Shown: in pieces, positions 8,052-19,689 of the stretch
Numbering within the stretch: the first letter of the stretch is position 1
Layout: each line of letters begins with the position of its first letter
Assembly (NCBI GenBank): GCA_902729315.2
Contig: LR746279.1
Coordinates: 2,322,501 to 2,386,500, forward strand
Source of the DNA: Spirodela intermedia
Taxonomy: Eukaryota > Streptophyta > Magnoliopsida > Alismatales > Araceae
Reading direction: 5' to 3'
Length of the DNA stretch: 64,000 nt
The notes under the pieces: model-generated
The model's input: the letters and a program-made list of their open reading frames with translations, nothing else
Database searches by the model: none
What the model was told of the DNA's origin: nothing
Program-made: the position numbers and the translations under genes

Positions 8052-10904
8052 CTACCTTGGTCGAAAATAAGGGGTAAACTTGGACCGGACGTCTTCATGC
8101 TCCCACTCTAATCCATTCCACCATTCTTTTTCACCAACGATCTCTTTGATGTTCTTGGCAGTAGAGAGCCCAAAGGGCAGCTTCTTCAGCTCTGGACAGT
8201 TGCTTACATTGATACGCTCCAAGGCAGGAAACAACAACGGATGCCTACATATGCTCCTCAAATTCGGAAGATCATACAACCAAATCCACTTTAATTTAGG
8301 GAAGAAAGAATCATTTTCATAATCCACGTTGTCCACCGTCACCTCTTCGACTACTATCACCTCTTCTATTTTCGAACATCCAAATAGTGTTAACTCCTCA
8401 ATGCAGGGCAGTTGTCTGATCCATGTTATGTCCTCCAATGCTTCACATTTGGTAATCGACAATCCCCGAAGGTTTTTGAAGATGGCAGCTGTGGTGGGCC
8501 CCCTCACAAACACGTTGCCATCTTTCCAAGAGATCGTTGCTCGGGGAAGAGACAACAATACCAGTTCCTCCAGCTCCGAAAGCTGGTTCGTGTTGAAGAC
8601 GAGCTCTTCCAAGTCGGTAGAATCCCAAATCTCAAGCCTTCTCAGGGCTTTCATGAATCCCAAATCAACAGACGAGAGTCGAACCTGTTGAAGCTGTAGA
8701 AGTCTGATCGACGCAGACAGTCTCTGAGAGTTCAGTACAGCCTGCATGTCTTCATGCGTCATCCATGTTATAGAAAGATCGAGCTCCGTCAGCTGCCCCA
8801 TGCCGTCCTCCAAGTCTTTCAGACAGAGTTGTCTCCCCTCATGGTCAATCACACCATCGCTACCACCGCCCTCCCATCCTCCTCTAAACTCATAGTTACT
8901 GTTAAAAATGTTCAACGACTGCAGCCTTTCAAGCGATGAGACCGTCTCGCGTGGGATACTCTTAAGAGACCGGGTGTTCTCCAAATCCAGTTGTCTCAGC
9001 TTCGTCAAATTCCTGACCTCCATGGGTAATGATTCCAGGGGAGTATCTGATAGATTGAGATACCGCAGTTCTACCAGTGACCCGATTTCCGGGGGGAGAA
9101 CCCTTATTTCCGTAAAGGACAGATCTAAAACACGAAGGCTCGGCATGAACTGGAAAAACCCACCGGGGATTTCCTCCAGATGAGGCTCGTTGTCGTTCAG
9201 CAACAGCGTCTGCAGATTGGGGCAACGAGGCTCCTCAGGGAGCAGGCGTATCTCATTACGCATCAGAGATATCCTTCTCGCCTCCGTCCATCTTTCCGGC
9301 GTCGGCACGTGCCTCAACTGCTCCCCGGAGTTCACCAAGAAGACATTCCCTCTCTCGTCGCCTTCGCCGCTGGTTATCCACAACGCCATCTCCCGGACCG
9401 TGTCATGGAGCTTCACCAGTCTTCCTTTGACCTCCCCGTCTTCTAGCAGACAGGCAGCCTTGAGAGTGGTGATGACAACGAGGCCGCGGTTACGAGCTCT
9501 GTCAATGGAGTCGGGATAGCATCCCCTATCTAAGAGCCCTTCACCCACCCAGTAATCAATGAGCACGCTTATAACGATGTTGTGATCCTCTTGGAAGAGG
9601 GCGCAGTAGAGAAGGCACTCCTTGGCGGATGTATCTTTCAATCTGTCGAAACTGAACTTGAGAAGAATTAGAACCTCTTTCATGTCTCCGAGCTCCACGG
9701 GTATGCTCTTCAGCGCCATGAGAGCCTCTTTCCACTCGCCATGGGTGGTGGCATCCGCCATGGCCCGGCCTACGGTGATGAGGGTGATCGGAAGGCCTCC
9801 GCATTTTTGACAAACGGCTTCTGCGAGAGACCTTATAGAGCGATCATTCCACTGGTCTTCTTCCCTGCCCAGCTTTTGGCAGAAGAGCTTCCAAGAGCTC
9901 TTTCGATTTAAGAGGGGCACCTTAACTTTCCTCTTAGCGTCCATATCGTTGCACACTTTCTCTGATCGTGTGGTAAAGACTACCTTACTTCCGTTCCTGA
10001 AAGAGGAAGCGAAGGGGACGCCTACAGCTTCGAGATCTAGTTTCTCCCACAGGTCGTCCAGCAGCAGAAGGAAATTCCTCTTGGAGAGGGCGCTCAGTAG
10101 GGTGTTGACCCTGTCGGTTGGATGCTCTGGGAGGGTCTGGCCCTGGCCTTTTCCGGGGCGAGAGTAGCCCAACCGGACGGCGATGTCCTCTTGAACCTTC
10201 CGGACATCAAGCTCCTTGGAGACGATGACCCAAATCACCAGATCGAAACCGCCGGATCCCCTCGGGAGGAACTCGTTGTTGATCGCCTTCAAGAGGGTCG
10301 TCTTCCCTACTCCTCCCAAGCCGTAGATCCCGATGACTGGCGCTTCATTGTCTTCCAGGAGGCTGCGGATCTCCGACAACGTCTTCTCCGCGTCCACGAT
10401 GGAGGCTGAAGAGATCGGCTGCGGAACCACCGCGGGCGGCGGCGCCTGGATGAGTAGGGGGAGGAGATTGCCCCTCTGGGTCTTCAGCCTCTGGACTTCT
10501 TTCAGGCACTCGCCAGCTTCACAACCGAGCCGATAAGAGGATCGTAAAGAAGAGCCCACAGAGGAGGCCCCCCTCTGCTGGAAGGAAACCCGGAAAACGG
10601 CCGCCCTGGACTCGATCTCCTGCACCGCCCTGAGCCAAGCCTGGACCTGGCGGGTCGGCCCCATGTCCTCAAGCTCCCGTTGTTTGATCTCCTCTTGTAG
10701 ATCTTCTCTTACAACGATCAGATCTGTCATCTCCCTGTCCAGCTCCTCCGCTCTGGAGTCCAGCAGAATGAGAGTGACGATTCCACCGGCGGCCAGATTC
10801 CACACCCAGGAGACGGCTTCCCCCGTGCTGCTCTGCAGGAAATTTTGCATACCCTGCGATAACGGATCCCAGAAGAATCCCAGACAAATAAGGAAGGGAT
10901 TCAT
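8052..10904 (-). CDS. R3: complete CC-NB-ARC-LRR resistance protein (RPS2/RPS5-like)
   Basis: Probable intracellular immune receptor in one uninterrupted exon. From the preferred ATG at 10902-10904 (MNPFLICLGFFWDP) it is 950 residues; an upstream in-frame ATG at 11039 would add 45. The MNP start is preferred because it is the start position conserved in the other CNL loci, and the upstream extension exists only because R3 lost part of the 5' UTR. With the 995-residue numbering: coiled-coil motif V..WL..V..IE near 132-143, P-loop GLGGVGKTT 240-248, kinase-2 LLLLDDLW 324-331, RNBS-B GSKVVFTTRS 350-359, GLPI 415-418, RNBS-D ECLLYCALF 474-482, LHD 544-546 in place of MHD, then degenerate LRRs from about 590 to the end. 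The tail (EWWNGLEWEHEDV) is typical of the RPS5-like group. All nucleotide-binding motifs look intact. Confidence 0.93.
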   Translation of the reverse strand: MNPFLICLGFFWDPLSQGMQNFLQSSTGEAVSWVWNLAAGGIVTLILLDSRAEELDREMTDLIVVREDLQEEIKQRELEDMGPTRQVQAWLRAVQEIESRAAVFRVSFQQRGASSVGSSLRSSYRLGCEAGECLKEVQRLKTQRGNLLPLLIQAPPPAVVPQPISSASIVDAEKTLSEIRSLLEDNEAPVIGIYGLGGVGKTTLLKAINNEFLPRGSGGFDLVIWVIVSKELDVRKVQEDIAVRLGYSRPGKGQGQTLPEHPTDRVNTLLSALSKRNFLLLLDDLWEKLDLEAVGVPFASSFRNGSKVVFTTRSEKVCNDMDAKRKVKVPLLNRKSSWKLFCQKLGREEDQWNDRSIRSLAEAVCQKCGGLPITLITVGRAMADATTHGEWKEALMALKSIPVELGDMKEVLILLKFSFDRLKDTSAKECLLYCALFQEDHNIVISVLIDYWVGEGLLDRGCYPDSIDRARNRGLVVITTLKAACLLEDGEVKGRLVKLHDTVREMALWITSGEGDERGNVFLVNSGEQLRHVPTPERWTEARRISLMRNEIRLLPEEPRCPNLQTLLLNDNEPHLEEIPGGFFQFMPSLRVLDLSFTEIRVLPPEIGSLVELRYLNLSDTPLESLPMEVRNLTKLRQLDLENTRSLKSIPRETVSSLERLQSLNIFNSNYEFRGGWEGGGSDGVIDHEGRQLCLKDLEDGMGQLTELDLSITWMTHEDMQAVLNSQRLSASIRLLQLQQVRLSSVDLGFMKALRRLEIWDSTDLEELVFNTNQLSELEELVLLSLPRATISWKDGNVFVRGPTTAAIFKNLRGLSITKCEALEDITWIRQLPCIEELTLFGCSKIEEVIVVEEVTVDNVDYENDSFFPKLKWIWLYDLPNLRSICRHPLLFPALERINVSNCPELKKLPFGLSTAKNIKEIVGEKEWWNGLEWEHEDVRSKFTPYFRPR

Positions 10905-11039
10905 GCCGGCAATTCCTACCCAGTGAGGAAGGAAGGGCTCGCGTAGAGCCGCACTGCTCACCGAACAGCTGGAAAGATAAGATAAGATGGATGAGGAGTC
11001 GTGGAGCTCAGAAGATGTAATTTTGTTTCTTGGGGTCAC

Positions 11040-11636
11040 CGAATGGGATCCTCATCTGAATATCTTCCACCGTCTTCTACCGTTTCTCCTTCATTGACCT
11101 AACTGTTCATATCATGTGCGATCATTTTCTTCCGACTAGTCTGCAATATCTTCTGCTTCATCTTTCGGGGTGCTGGTCCCGTCTATCTGACGCGCCTCCA
11201 AGTTACCTGATTCCTTCTTCAAGTATGAGACTCTTGAATATAATCTACCCTTCGCATTGACCAAGTTATTTAAAAGTATTAAATACTTGGGTTTATTAAA
11301 TAATTCTAAATTTTTATGAAGTGAAATGCAAGTGTAGCTTCTTTTCTTTACTTAATAGCCTTCTATGCTTTGCATAAATATTATTAAAATTGAAATAATT
11401 ATGAGGCTTGTATTAATTAAAGGTATTATATTAGAGTAAATTTCAGTAGTGGTTTTAGAGCATTACTGGCGGGAGAGAGGTAGAGATGTCTTTGGATAAT
11501 GTTCGGTCAGGTATAGCTACCCAACCCAGTTGCCAGTTCAATCACCGACGGTGAGGTGGTTCGTTGGGAGGCGATAAGTTGACGATCCACTGTTGACTTC
11601 TGGTATATTTGAACCATCCATCTCAGCCGTTCATTC
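11040..11636. other. Intergenic, no gene seen
   Basis: The first about 100 bases match the R9 upstream region (42690-42790) and are probably the remaining R3 promoter and leader region. The rest is unremarkable AT-rich DNA in which I see no coding or RNA feature. Confidence 0.6.
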
Positions 11637-11654
11637 TAGTGAAATCGGGAGATG

Positions 11655-12104
11655 GGGAACCTCTTTCATGTCTCCGAGCTCCGCAGGTATGCCCTTTAGG
11701 GCCATAAGAGCCTCTTTCCACTCGCCATGGGTGGTGGCATCCGCCATGGCCCAGCCTACGGTGATGAGGGTAATCGGAAGGCCTCCGCATTTTTGACAAA
11801 CGGCTTCTGCGAGAGACATTATAGAGAGATCATTCCACTGGTCTTCTCTTTTTCCCATCTTTTGGTAGAAGAGTGTCCAAGAGCTCTCTGAATTCAATAA
11901 GGGCACCTTAACTTTCCTTTGAGCGTCCATATCGATGCACACTTTCAGTGAGCGTGTGGTGAAGACGTTCTTGCTTCCGTTCCTGAGAGTGGAGAAGGGG
12001 ACGCCTATAGCGCCGAGGTCTAGTTTCTCCCACAGGTCGTCCAGCAGCAGAAGGAACTTCCTCTTGGAGAGGACCATGTCGGTTGGATGCACTGGACAAG
12101 GCAA
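11655..12104 (-). pseudogene. R4: NB-ARC fragment (kinase-2 to GLPL)
   Basis: The minus-strand open frame holds MVLSKRKFLLLLDDLWEKLD, RNBS-B, RNBS-C, GLPITLITVG and stops homology at GDMKEV. It has no P-loop, coiled coil or LRR. The right end is joined to spacer X at TGCACTGGACAAGG, and R14 has exactly the same fusion. The left end breaks at GAACCTCTTTC, the same base as R12. The shared break points show that R4, R12 and R14 descend from one earlier truncated copy. It lies divergently next to R5. Confidence 0.85.
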
Positions 12105-12548
12105 GGGTCACTATTATAATATAAATTATTTTGAAGAAAATATACCAAAATTCTATTGAAACAGTCAAAAATTGCTTCATTTTTCTTCATTCAACTACAA
12201 AGTGAATGACCTCAGTCGAGGATCAGAAATATACTCAATAATTTATATTCTTCTTCATAAATAAGCAGCATGAGCGAGATAAAGAGGTTGCCGTCTCCTC
12301 TGGCAGAGAGGTGCTATAAAGCAAGCCAATACTAAATTTAGTAGTAAAAATTATTAAATTTAGTAGTAAGTAATATAAGGTACTCACTAGCTAAATTTCT
12401 TAAATTTCCCTTGCTACGAAAGCGAGAAAATACTGAAATGATGAGGGAATAATGAACTCATCGAGGGTCTTTGCTAGAGATCATCAAGTTTTTTTGAGGC
12501 CTCAACCATGTGATCTGAAGCTTTAGCTCTTGATTTTACAACCTATAC
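12105..12548 (+). repeat. Spacer X, copy 1
   Basis: A block of about 440 bp that lies between a minus-strand CNL fragment and a plus-strand gene at three places (12105-12548, 52880-53320, 60765-61195), with an inverted copy at 57960-58400. It contains the 14-bp palindrome TACTAAATTTAGTA. No coding capacity. It may be part of a divergent promoter region. Confidence 0.75.
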
Positions 12549-12890
12549 ATTACAGTGGCCGCCTCCTGCCTTCACCGATGACGCATCCACCGCCACCGTT
12601 CACTCGCCGGCGCCCCGCCGCTGAAACGCCCGAATTAGGATTTCGGCAGCGACTCCCTTAAGGGGGACACTTATTGGGCCTGACCCACCTTACCCGCCGG
12701 CCCAGCCATCAGGCCCACCAAGCTAATCCACCGCGTTGTCCCGCATCAAATAGTCTCATGATTGAGGAAGATATATTCTTGAGGTAACTTCGGGAACAGT
12801 CAAATATTCCATCTTTTGCACACTACGCCTCCTCATCTCCCTTCTGTTTCTCCACCGCCGTCTGATCTCATCAAGAGTGAGGTCAGCAGT
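12549..12890 (+). promoter_or_regulatory. Shared 5' module of kelch and CNL loci, copy 1 (promoter part deleted)
   Basis: GC-rich block of about 330 bp (proline/arginine-codon-like CCGCC sequence, then CTCCTCATCTCCCTTCTG) also found before K2, R13 and K3. In this copy and in K2 the about 420 bp that precede it at R13 and K3, containing TATA and CACGTCA motifs, are missing, with an identical join (ACAGTGGCCGCC). The module ends inside R5. Its promoter or leader role is inferred from position only. Confidence 0.55.
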
Positions 12891-15099
12891 GGGTCAAGAC
12901 TCCAGTCGATTCGATCTAGTGATTTGGGTCATCGTCTCCAAGGAGCTTGATGTCCTGAAGGTTCAAGAGGACATCGGCGTCCGATTGGGCTACTGTCGCC
13001 CCGGCGAGGGCCAGGGCCCGACCTTTCCACGGCATCTACACGACAGGGCCACCACCCTGCTGAGTGCCCTCTCCCAGAGGAGGTTCCTTCTTCTGCTGGA
13101 CGATCTGTGGGAGAAACTAGACCTCGGTGCTGTAGGCGTCCCAGTCTCTCTCAGGAACGGAAGCAAGATAGTCTTCACCACACGGTCACTGAAAGTGTGC
13201 AACGAGATGGACGCTCAGGAGCGAGTCAAAGTGCCCCTTTTGAATCAGGCGAGTTCTTGGAAGCTGTTCTGCCAAAGGCTGGGAAGGGGAGAAGACCAGT
13301 GGGATCCCTCCATGAAATCTCTCGCATCGGCAGTTGCTGCAAAATGCGGTGGCCTGCCGCTCACACTCATCACCGTAGGCCGGGGCATGGCGGATGCCAC
13401 CACCCGCGGCGAGTGGGAAGAGGCTCTCAAGTCGCTTAAGGGTATTCCTGCGGAGCTCGGTGACATGAAGGAGGTTCTAACTCTGCTCAAGTTCAGCTTC
13501 GACAGGCTGAAAGATACATCCGCCAGGGAGTGCCTTCTCTACTGCGCCCTCTTCCCAGAGGATCACAACATCGATATAAGTCAGCTCATTGAGTACTGTG
13601 TAGGAGAAGGGCTCTTAGAAAGGGGACGCCATCCCGACTCTATTGATAGAGCTCGTAATCGCGGGCTCATCACCGTCACAAGTCTCAAAGCTGACTGCCT
13701 GCTAGAAGACGGGAACAACAGAGGATGAGAGGTAAAGCTCCATGACACGGTCCGCGAGATGGCCTTGTGGATAACTAGAGGCGAAGAGGACGAAAAGAAT
13801 GTCTTTTTGGTGAACTCCGGGGAGAGGTTGACCCGCGTGCGGATTCCGGAAAGATGGATGGAGTCAAGAAGGATATCGTTCATGCACAACGAGATAGGCG
13901 TGCTCCTTGAGGAGCCCAGCTGTCATAATCTGCAGACACTGTTGCTGAACAACAGCCATCCTCTAAGGGAAATCCCCGGTGGGTTTTTCCAGTTCATGCC
14001 GAGACTTCTTGTTTTAGATCTGTCGAGAACAGGAATAAGCCTTCTCCCCTCGGGAATCGGGTCGCTGGTTGAACTGCGGCAGCTCAATCTATCAGAGACT
14101 TTCCTGGGATCATTGCCCGTGGAGGTAGGGAGGTTGACGAAGCTGAGACAACTGCGTTTGGAGGACGTCTATTGTCTGAAGAGTATCCCACGCGAGGCGG
14201 TCTCGTCGCTTTCAGGGCTGCAGTCGTTGAACATTTTTAAGAGTTACTATGAGTTGAGAGGAGGATGGAAGGACGGTGGTAGCGATTGTGTGAGTGATCA
14301 TGAGGGAAGACAACTCTGTCTGAAAGACTTGGACGGCTTGGGGCAACTGACGGAGCTCGGTCTTTCTATAACAAGCATGACGCATGAAGACATGCAGGCT
14401 TTCCTGGACTCTCACGGGCTGTGCGCATCTATCAGATTTCTATGCCTGAAAGAGGTGGGAAGCTCGTCTTTTGATTTGTCTGCTTGTCTTCAGGTTATGA
14501 AAGGCCTGAGAACGCTTTTCATTGAGCATTCTACCCACATGGAAGAGCTGATCTTCAACACGAACCAGCCCTCGGAGTTGGAGGGTCTGACATTATTGCA
14601 GCTTCACTGAGCAACGATATCTTGGAAAGATAGAAACGTGTTCGTGAGGGATCTCAGCACAGGTGTCATCTTCGAAAACCTTCTGCATCTAGAGATTTCC
14701 AAATGTGCAGCATTGGAGGACATAACATGGATTAGAGGACTGCCATGCATCGAGATCTTCAGACTAAGCTGATGCTTGAAAATAGTAGAGCTGATAGTAG
14801 TTCAAGAGGTGATGAATGGCGACGTGGACTATGAAAAGGATTCTTTTTTTCCCAAATTAAAGGAGATTTACTTGCATAATCTTGTCAATTTGAGGAACGT
14901 TTGTAGGCATCCCTTGTCGTTTCCTTCCTTGGAAAGAGTGGTAGTATCAGACTGTCTAGCGCTGAAGAAGCTACCCTTTGGGCTCTCTAGTGCCAAGAAC
15001 ATCAAAGAGATCCGTGGTGAGCGATGGTGGTGGAATCTATTAGAATGGGACCAGAACGTCCGATCCACATTTGCACCTTATTTTTCCCCATTTTTTTAA
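12877..15099 (+). pseudogene. R5: 5'-truncated CNL with three nonsense mutations
   Basis: CNL homology starts at SRFDLVIWV, just after where the P-loop should be, so coiled coil and P-loop are absent. The upstream sequence is the kelch-locus 5' module. The body has kinase-2 (RRFLLLLDDLW), RNBS-B, GLPLTL, ECLLYCALF, KLHDTVREMALWI and LRRs up to the normal tail (RWWWNLLEWDQNV). Stops interrupt it at 13726-13728, 14608-14610 and 14770-14772. In sister R13 all three are CGA, so each is a C-to-T change at a CpG. No in-frame ATG precedes the NB-ARC. It is a pseudogene whose C-terminus is intact where that of R13 is not. Confidence 0.9.
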
Positions 15100-16610
15100 T
15101 ATTACGATTTTTCTAGGGACACCAGATTTTCTTGCATTTTATGTAACATCTAAGCAATTCCAGGGTGAAGCATGCAGTCATTGAATAGGAAACTATGTGG
15201 AGAACATGAGACTAAGATGATGATTGGCTTCAAAATGTCAAATTAATCGTGAATATGATTATCCAAATAACCTTTTCTTGGCACCAAAATGTATCTAGTT
15301 ACCCAACTTAGACATTGTGCTATATGTCATATCAAATTTGATTAAGTCATTGACCCAATCAGATGAAGCCTTGGAAAGTAGGCCAAATATATATCATAAT
15401 CACAATAATTCTATTGATGTGATTTATAACTGATATTTCATAACAATGTGACGTGCATTGGGTATGGTTGTGAACAAAGTTTTTATGCACACTATTTATT
15501 TAAGATTTATTTTCCCACTCAATCTAATGTATGAATAAAAATATGCTTATATTTCCATTCTATTCTTATCATACCTAAGTTATCATCAGTCATCAAAGTT
15601 CTCTTGCACTTTAGATGAAGAAGGTAGAAAGTTATTCAAAAATAGTAACATTGATCTTTAATTATTCCCATACAGTAGTGACTAAATTTGGTATACTCTA
15701 TATGATTTTGGATTTAATATGACTGCATCTTCTATGATTTCAAGCCTTCTCTCACATCAACTAACCGTTATAGAAGTCTCTCAAGAATGTAGTATTGAGT
15801 GTTTGTAGTTTTATTATCTTTCATGTTTCAGTGAAAAGGAGAAAATGATAAAGGTTACATTTTATGAAGAAATTAAAATAGAAAACCTTATCCAATAAAT
15901 AGAAAAAAGCAATAAACGATAAACTATGTAGTACAAACAATTAATCATTCAATTTTCATTAGTTATAACATCTATGAATGGTTGGTTTTGCAATTTTTGA
16001 ACACCACAAAATATGAAATGAATTTCATTAAAATAAATAAAATCAAGCATTTCTTTTTCAACATTTTTGCATAAACCTTCTCATAATTGTTTTTTGAAGA
16101 AAAAAAGTTGCACCAAGCTCACTAATGTTTTCACATTCATGTCAAAAATTAAATGTATTGTAAGAAGTATTTATCTTCAAAAGCGTGAACATTTAGTCTG
16201 ATTACATTTTTTCATAAGGTTTAAGGGCACACTTGGACCTAGAAGTTTAGTTTCATTAATATTATCCTAATTAAATGTATACATTTTTTATCTTTTCTTT
16301 TCATCTTGAAGTACTTAGACCTCAATGTAAATCCTAATGAAACCAAGATTTTATAATTGTTCAACCCGCTTCCTATGTCTCTCTAAGAATACTCTATTCT
16401 TAGGTTTTGTTAAACCTATATTTAGTAATAACTTCTAAATACTATGCTCATCTCCCTAAGAATTTCACTCTAGAATTCTCTTATAGATTCATGACTTTTG
16501 GGGAGTCAAAATTGATTACACATCTTCTAGGGTCGTCTTACTTTTCATTTTCTTTAATGGATCTCATTTTTAATCTGTACTCTGATATGCAAAGTGACAA
16601 AAGTAATTGG
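15100..16610. repeat. R5 3' flank, duplicated at 56190-57210
   Basis: AT-rich non-coding DNA matching the R13 3' flank. About 545 bp from roughly 16055 to 16600 are absent from the R13 copy. No gene seen. Confidence 0.75.
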
Positions 16611-17945
16611 ATATCTGACGAGACTAAATCGTATGGTCGTTGAATGCACACAATTCAGTGTCAAAAAAAAGTCCTAATCTTACCAATTTATGATTAATCA
16701 AGTAATTAATTAGTATAATGGTAATTAAGGGTCGAATCCACAGAGAATTAGGGAAATTTGAGAGATATCTTTGAAATTCGATCAAATCGGACGATGAAAT
16801 TAGGTTAGAAATTGAGCAATTTAGTATATTAAGAAAGACAACTCAATTTCTAATCCACGTAATCAAAAAACAGGTGATTTGCATGAGAATTCGAGGAGTA
16901 ATCGAAGTTTGAAGTTAAGAGAAATTTTCGTATCGTGAAATGATTAAAAACAGAAATTAAAACTAAATTAAACTTAATCTACAATACTTAAAGTAAAATT
17001 AACACTAAATGATGAAAGATTAAGATGAAAAAAAACAATCTAACCCAAATAAGCCTTCTAAATGATCCAATTAATCGCCGGATGCAAGGCTTTTCATTCC
17101 GAATTTTCGAAGACGAAAGAGGAGTTCAAGACTTGATTTCTTCCAATTCTTTCAACAAAACATTGAAATTAAACATTCAACAGAAGAGGAAATGAGTTGC
17201 GAACACAATGCAAAAAATGGCGCGCGAATTGGAGCTCTAAACAAGGAGAATTTGAAGATTGATTGCGGCCGTTCTTCCGTCGCGAAGAACGGATTTTATA
17301 AAATTCGGAAATGATCGTGGCCGTCCGATCTGATGGAGTTATCGCGATGGACGATCGCGATGAGACGCCTCTTTACGAATCGTCGCGACGATTCGACGAT
17401 CGTCCGATCCTGATCGTGCGGTTAAGATGTGATTTGACGTCCATCTGATGTGAATAATCTGGACCGTTATAACTCTCGATCAGACGGTCACGATTTATTC
17501 ACTTAAGTGAGTATTTAGGCACGTGGTTGATCTCTGATCGCGTGGACCTCGATTCCACGATATCTACGCACGCTATTTGTCGCGATGTCGATCGGACGCA
17601 CGAGATCACGCCACGCGTCCTGCACATAAGAAAACTTTAATTAATTTTATACATTTATGTATTATATAAAATAAATACATAAGTGTTAATAAATATCTTT
17701 TCTCTCATATTTTCACTCTTAAAACATGATTATGATCATAAATATAATTAGGATTAAAGATTGTAATGTGTAATTATTTATAATAATCCATAATTTGGTG
17801 TATTTTTAGATCATAACATGAATTTATACAAAATGATAGAAATATACTTAAAATATGATAACATGCATATATTTGTAATGATTAATGCCTTAATTTGCAT
17901 TAATAATTATATAATTACATGCATAAATAGCATGTTATCAATATC
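16611..17945 (-). mobile_element. Solo LTR of an LTR retrotransposon with 5-bp target duplication
   Basis: The element spans 16616-17940 (1,325 bp), begins TGACGAG and ends GTTATCA (TG...CA), and is flanked on both sides by ATATC (16611-16615 and 17941-17945). The duplicated region near R13 has one uninterrupted ATATC at 57211-57215 with the same flanks, which is the empty site. It has no internal region or coding sequence, so it is a solo LTR or a very short non-autonomous element. Read on the minus strand it starts TGATAACATG and contains CTGTGGATTCGACCC near its end, a pattern I associate with plant Ty3/gypsy LTRs; orientation is inferred from that. Confidence 0.88.
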
Positions 17946-18114
17946 CCTCCCCTTTGCCTCATAACACAAAAAAATTATGCTTGACATAAACTTTTTCATA
18001 ACCGTGCACAGAAAGTTTTACTGTATTATGCTTGACATACACATTTATAAATGTTCATCTCAGTTTCATAACCTATTGACAGATATGATAAATAGTTGAT
18101 GTAGTAAATCTCTC

Positions 18115-18202
<88 letters not shown>

Positions 18203-18700
18203 ACACACACTCCTTCACCACAAACTCTCTAAAACCTTACACTAGTTTTAGTCTTATATTATTAACTTTTAATTTCTACCACCAAAATATTTATTTAAAT
18301 TTTAATAGTATTTATGCAAAACATAAAAGATCAAGAAAACTTCACAAGAAAAAAATGTATACTACTTTAAGTAGATAATAGAGGCTACATTGGTATTTCA
18401 CTCTATGAAAATGTAGATCATTTTAAGAAATCTTATTATCCTAGACTAGTTTCACACCTAAAAAATGGTAACTGATATTTGTATTGGTTTCAAGGTAAGC
18501 TTGATTACATATCAGCTGTAGAGATGAGCTAGTTTTCTATTTAGTTTTAGCATTTTATATATTTTTACTTATTTGTATTAATTTCTAACATAATGGGTTG
18601 ACCAAGTCAAACATGAATTGACATAGAAGGTGTTGGATCAACACATACCGATTTGGGCCAAGATAGATAGTCTTAAGTCAACATAGTATGTTCACTATTA
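17946..18700. repeat. Duplicated spacer after the solo LTR
   Basis: It continues the match to the R13 flank (57216-57925). No coding sequence. The match becomes patchy after about 18690, where the R13 copy has lost sequence. Confidence 0.7.
18110..18211. repeat. Compound (CT)n(AC)n microsatellite
   Basis: A CT run passes directly into an AC run. The equivalent tract at 57379-57438 is shorter, so the locus has changed length since the duplication. Confidence 0.9.
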
Positions 18701-19640
18701 ATTAGGTTGTTATGAATGTGTAGAACATCAAGATTTGTAGTGATTTGGCTTTTCCTGAGCTATCAACCATCCGAACGTTCTTACCTTTGATTTTCACTAT
18801 TCTATTTTAGATATTTATCACATAAAATCATGGGATCAGAATGTCCCTCACTTGATAAATTCCCTAGTCTATCATGTCATGATGGACACTAAGGTACTAG
18901 CATAGTATATCTCCCAAATGATAGAATTTTTTGTGTTTTTCGAATGTAATCAGGTGGCTATCATTCTGATTTCAATGTTCTATTATTGACGTCTTTGATC
19001 TGTACCATTTACTTACATGATAGCTATTTAATAATGGTGGAATTTTTCCCTGCTCAATCATATTAATAATGGTAGCTACCATATTTTGGAAGAGTGATTG
19101 CGAATGAAATTTTCATCCAACGTGTTTAGACTGATATGGTTTTTAATTAGCTGTGTTGATTTTCACATGTAGTTACTAAATTATAACTGTTTTTGTGCTG
19201 TCAGTCTGTCAAATAAGAAAATTTATACTTGTTCACAAAGTTGTACCGAATTCTTTCTCAACTCAATCTACCATCTGGGGCTAAAGAAAAATGCTGAATC
19301 GTCTTGATCACTGTTATCGCGGCATTAAAAATATAACTTGTTATCCTCTTGCCCCCTCTCTGGCCATTCAACTTGCTTCTGATGTTGGCAGCGCAGTACA
19401 AGGAGACATTCTTGAAGGTGGAACGTTAACCTAAATATTTTCATTTGGAACCAAAAGTTCTGATCCGAAGGTTACCAGGATATTCTCTGGTTTGTTAAAA
19501 TCTTATGGAAGGCACAGTATATTATTATATTTCCCTTATATTAATGGCTCAGGGCTTTAAGATAAACGATAATTTATTACTATTAACACCGTTGTCGTTA
19601 GTTCCTTAATTCTCATTATTTTTTGGGTGACTAGTATGGA
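18701..19640. other. Intergenic, nothing recognised
   Basis: AT-rich DNA without a convincing open frame, repeat boundary or RNA gene. Confidence 0.5.
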
Positions 19641-19689
19641 TGCTGCTGAACCTGTTGGCCCAAATCTCGTCCAAATTACCACCGCACTA

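Noticed and set aside
12340-12400. MITE built on the TACTAAATTTAGTA palindrome
   Set aside because: I could not find terminal inverted repeats with a target duplication; the motif lies inside the larger spacer X duplication.
16616-17940. DNA transposon
   Set aside because: TG...CA ends, 5-bp duplication and no terminal inverted repeats fit an LTR better.
18110-18211. CRISPR-like repeat
   Set aside because: It is a CT/AC microsatellite in plant DNA; there are no spacers.
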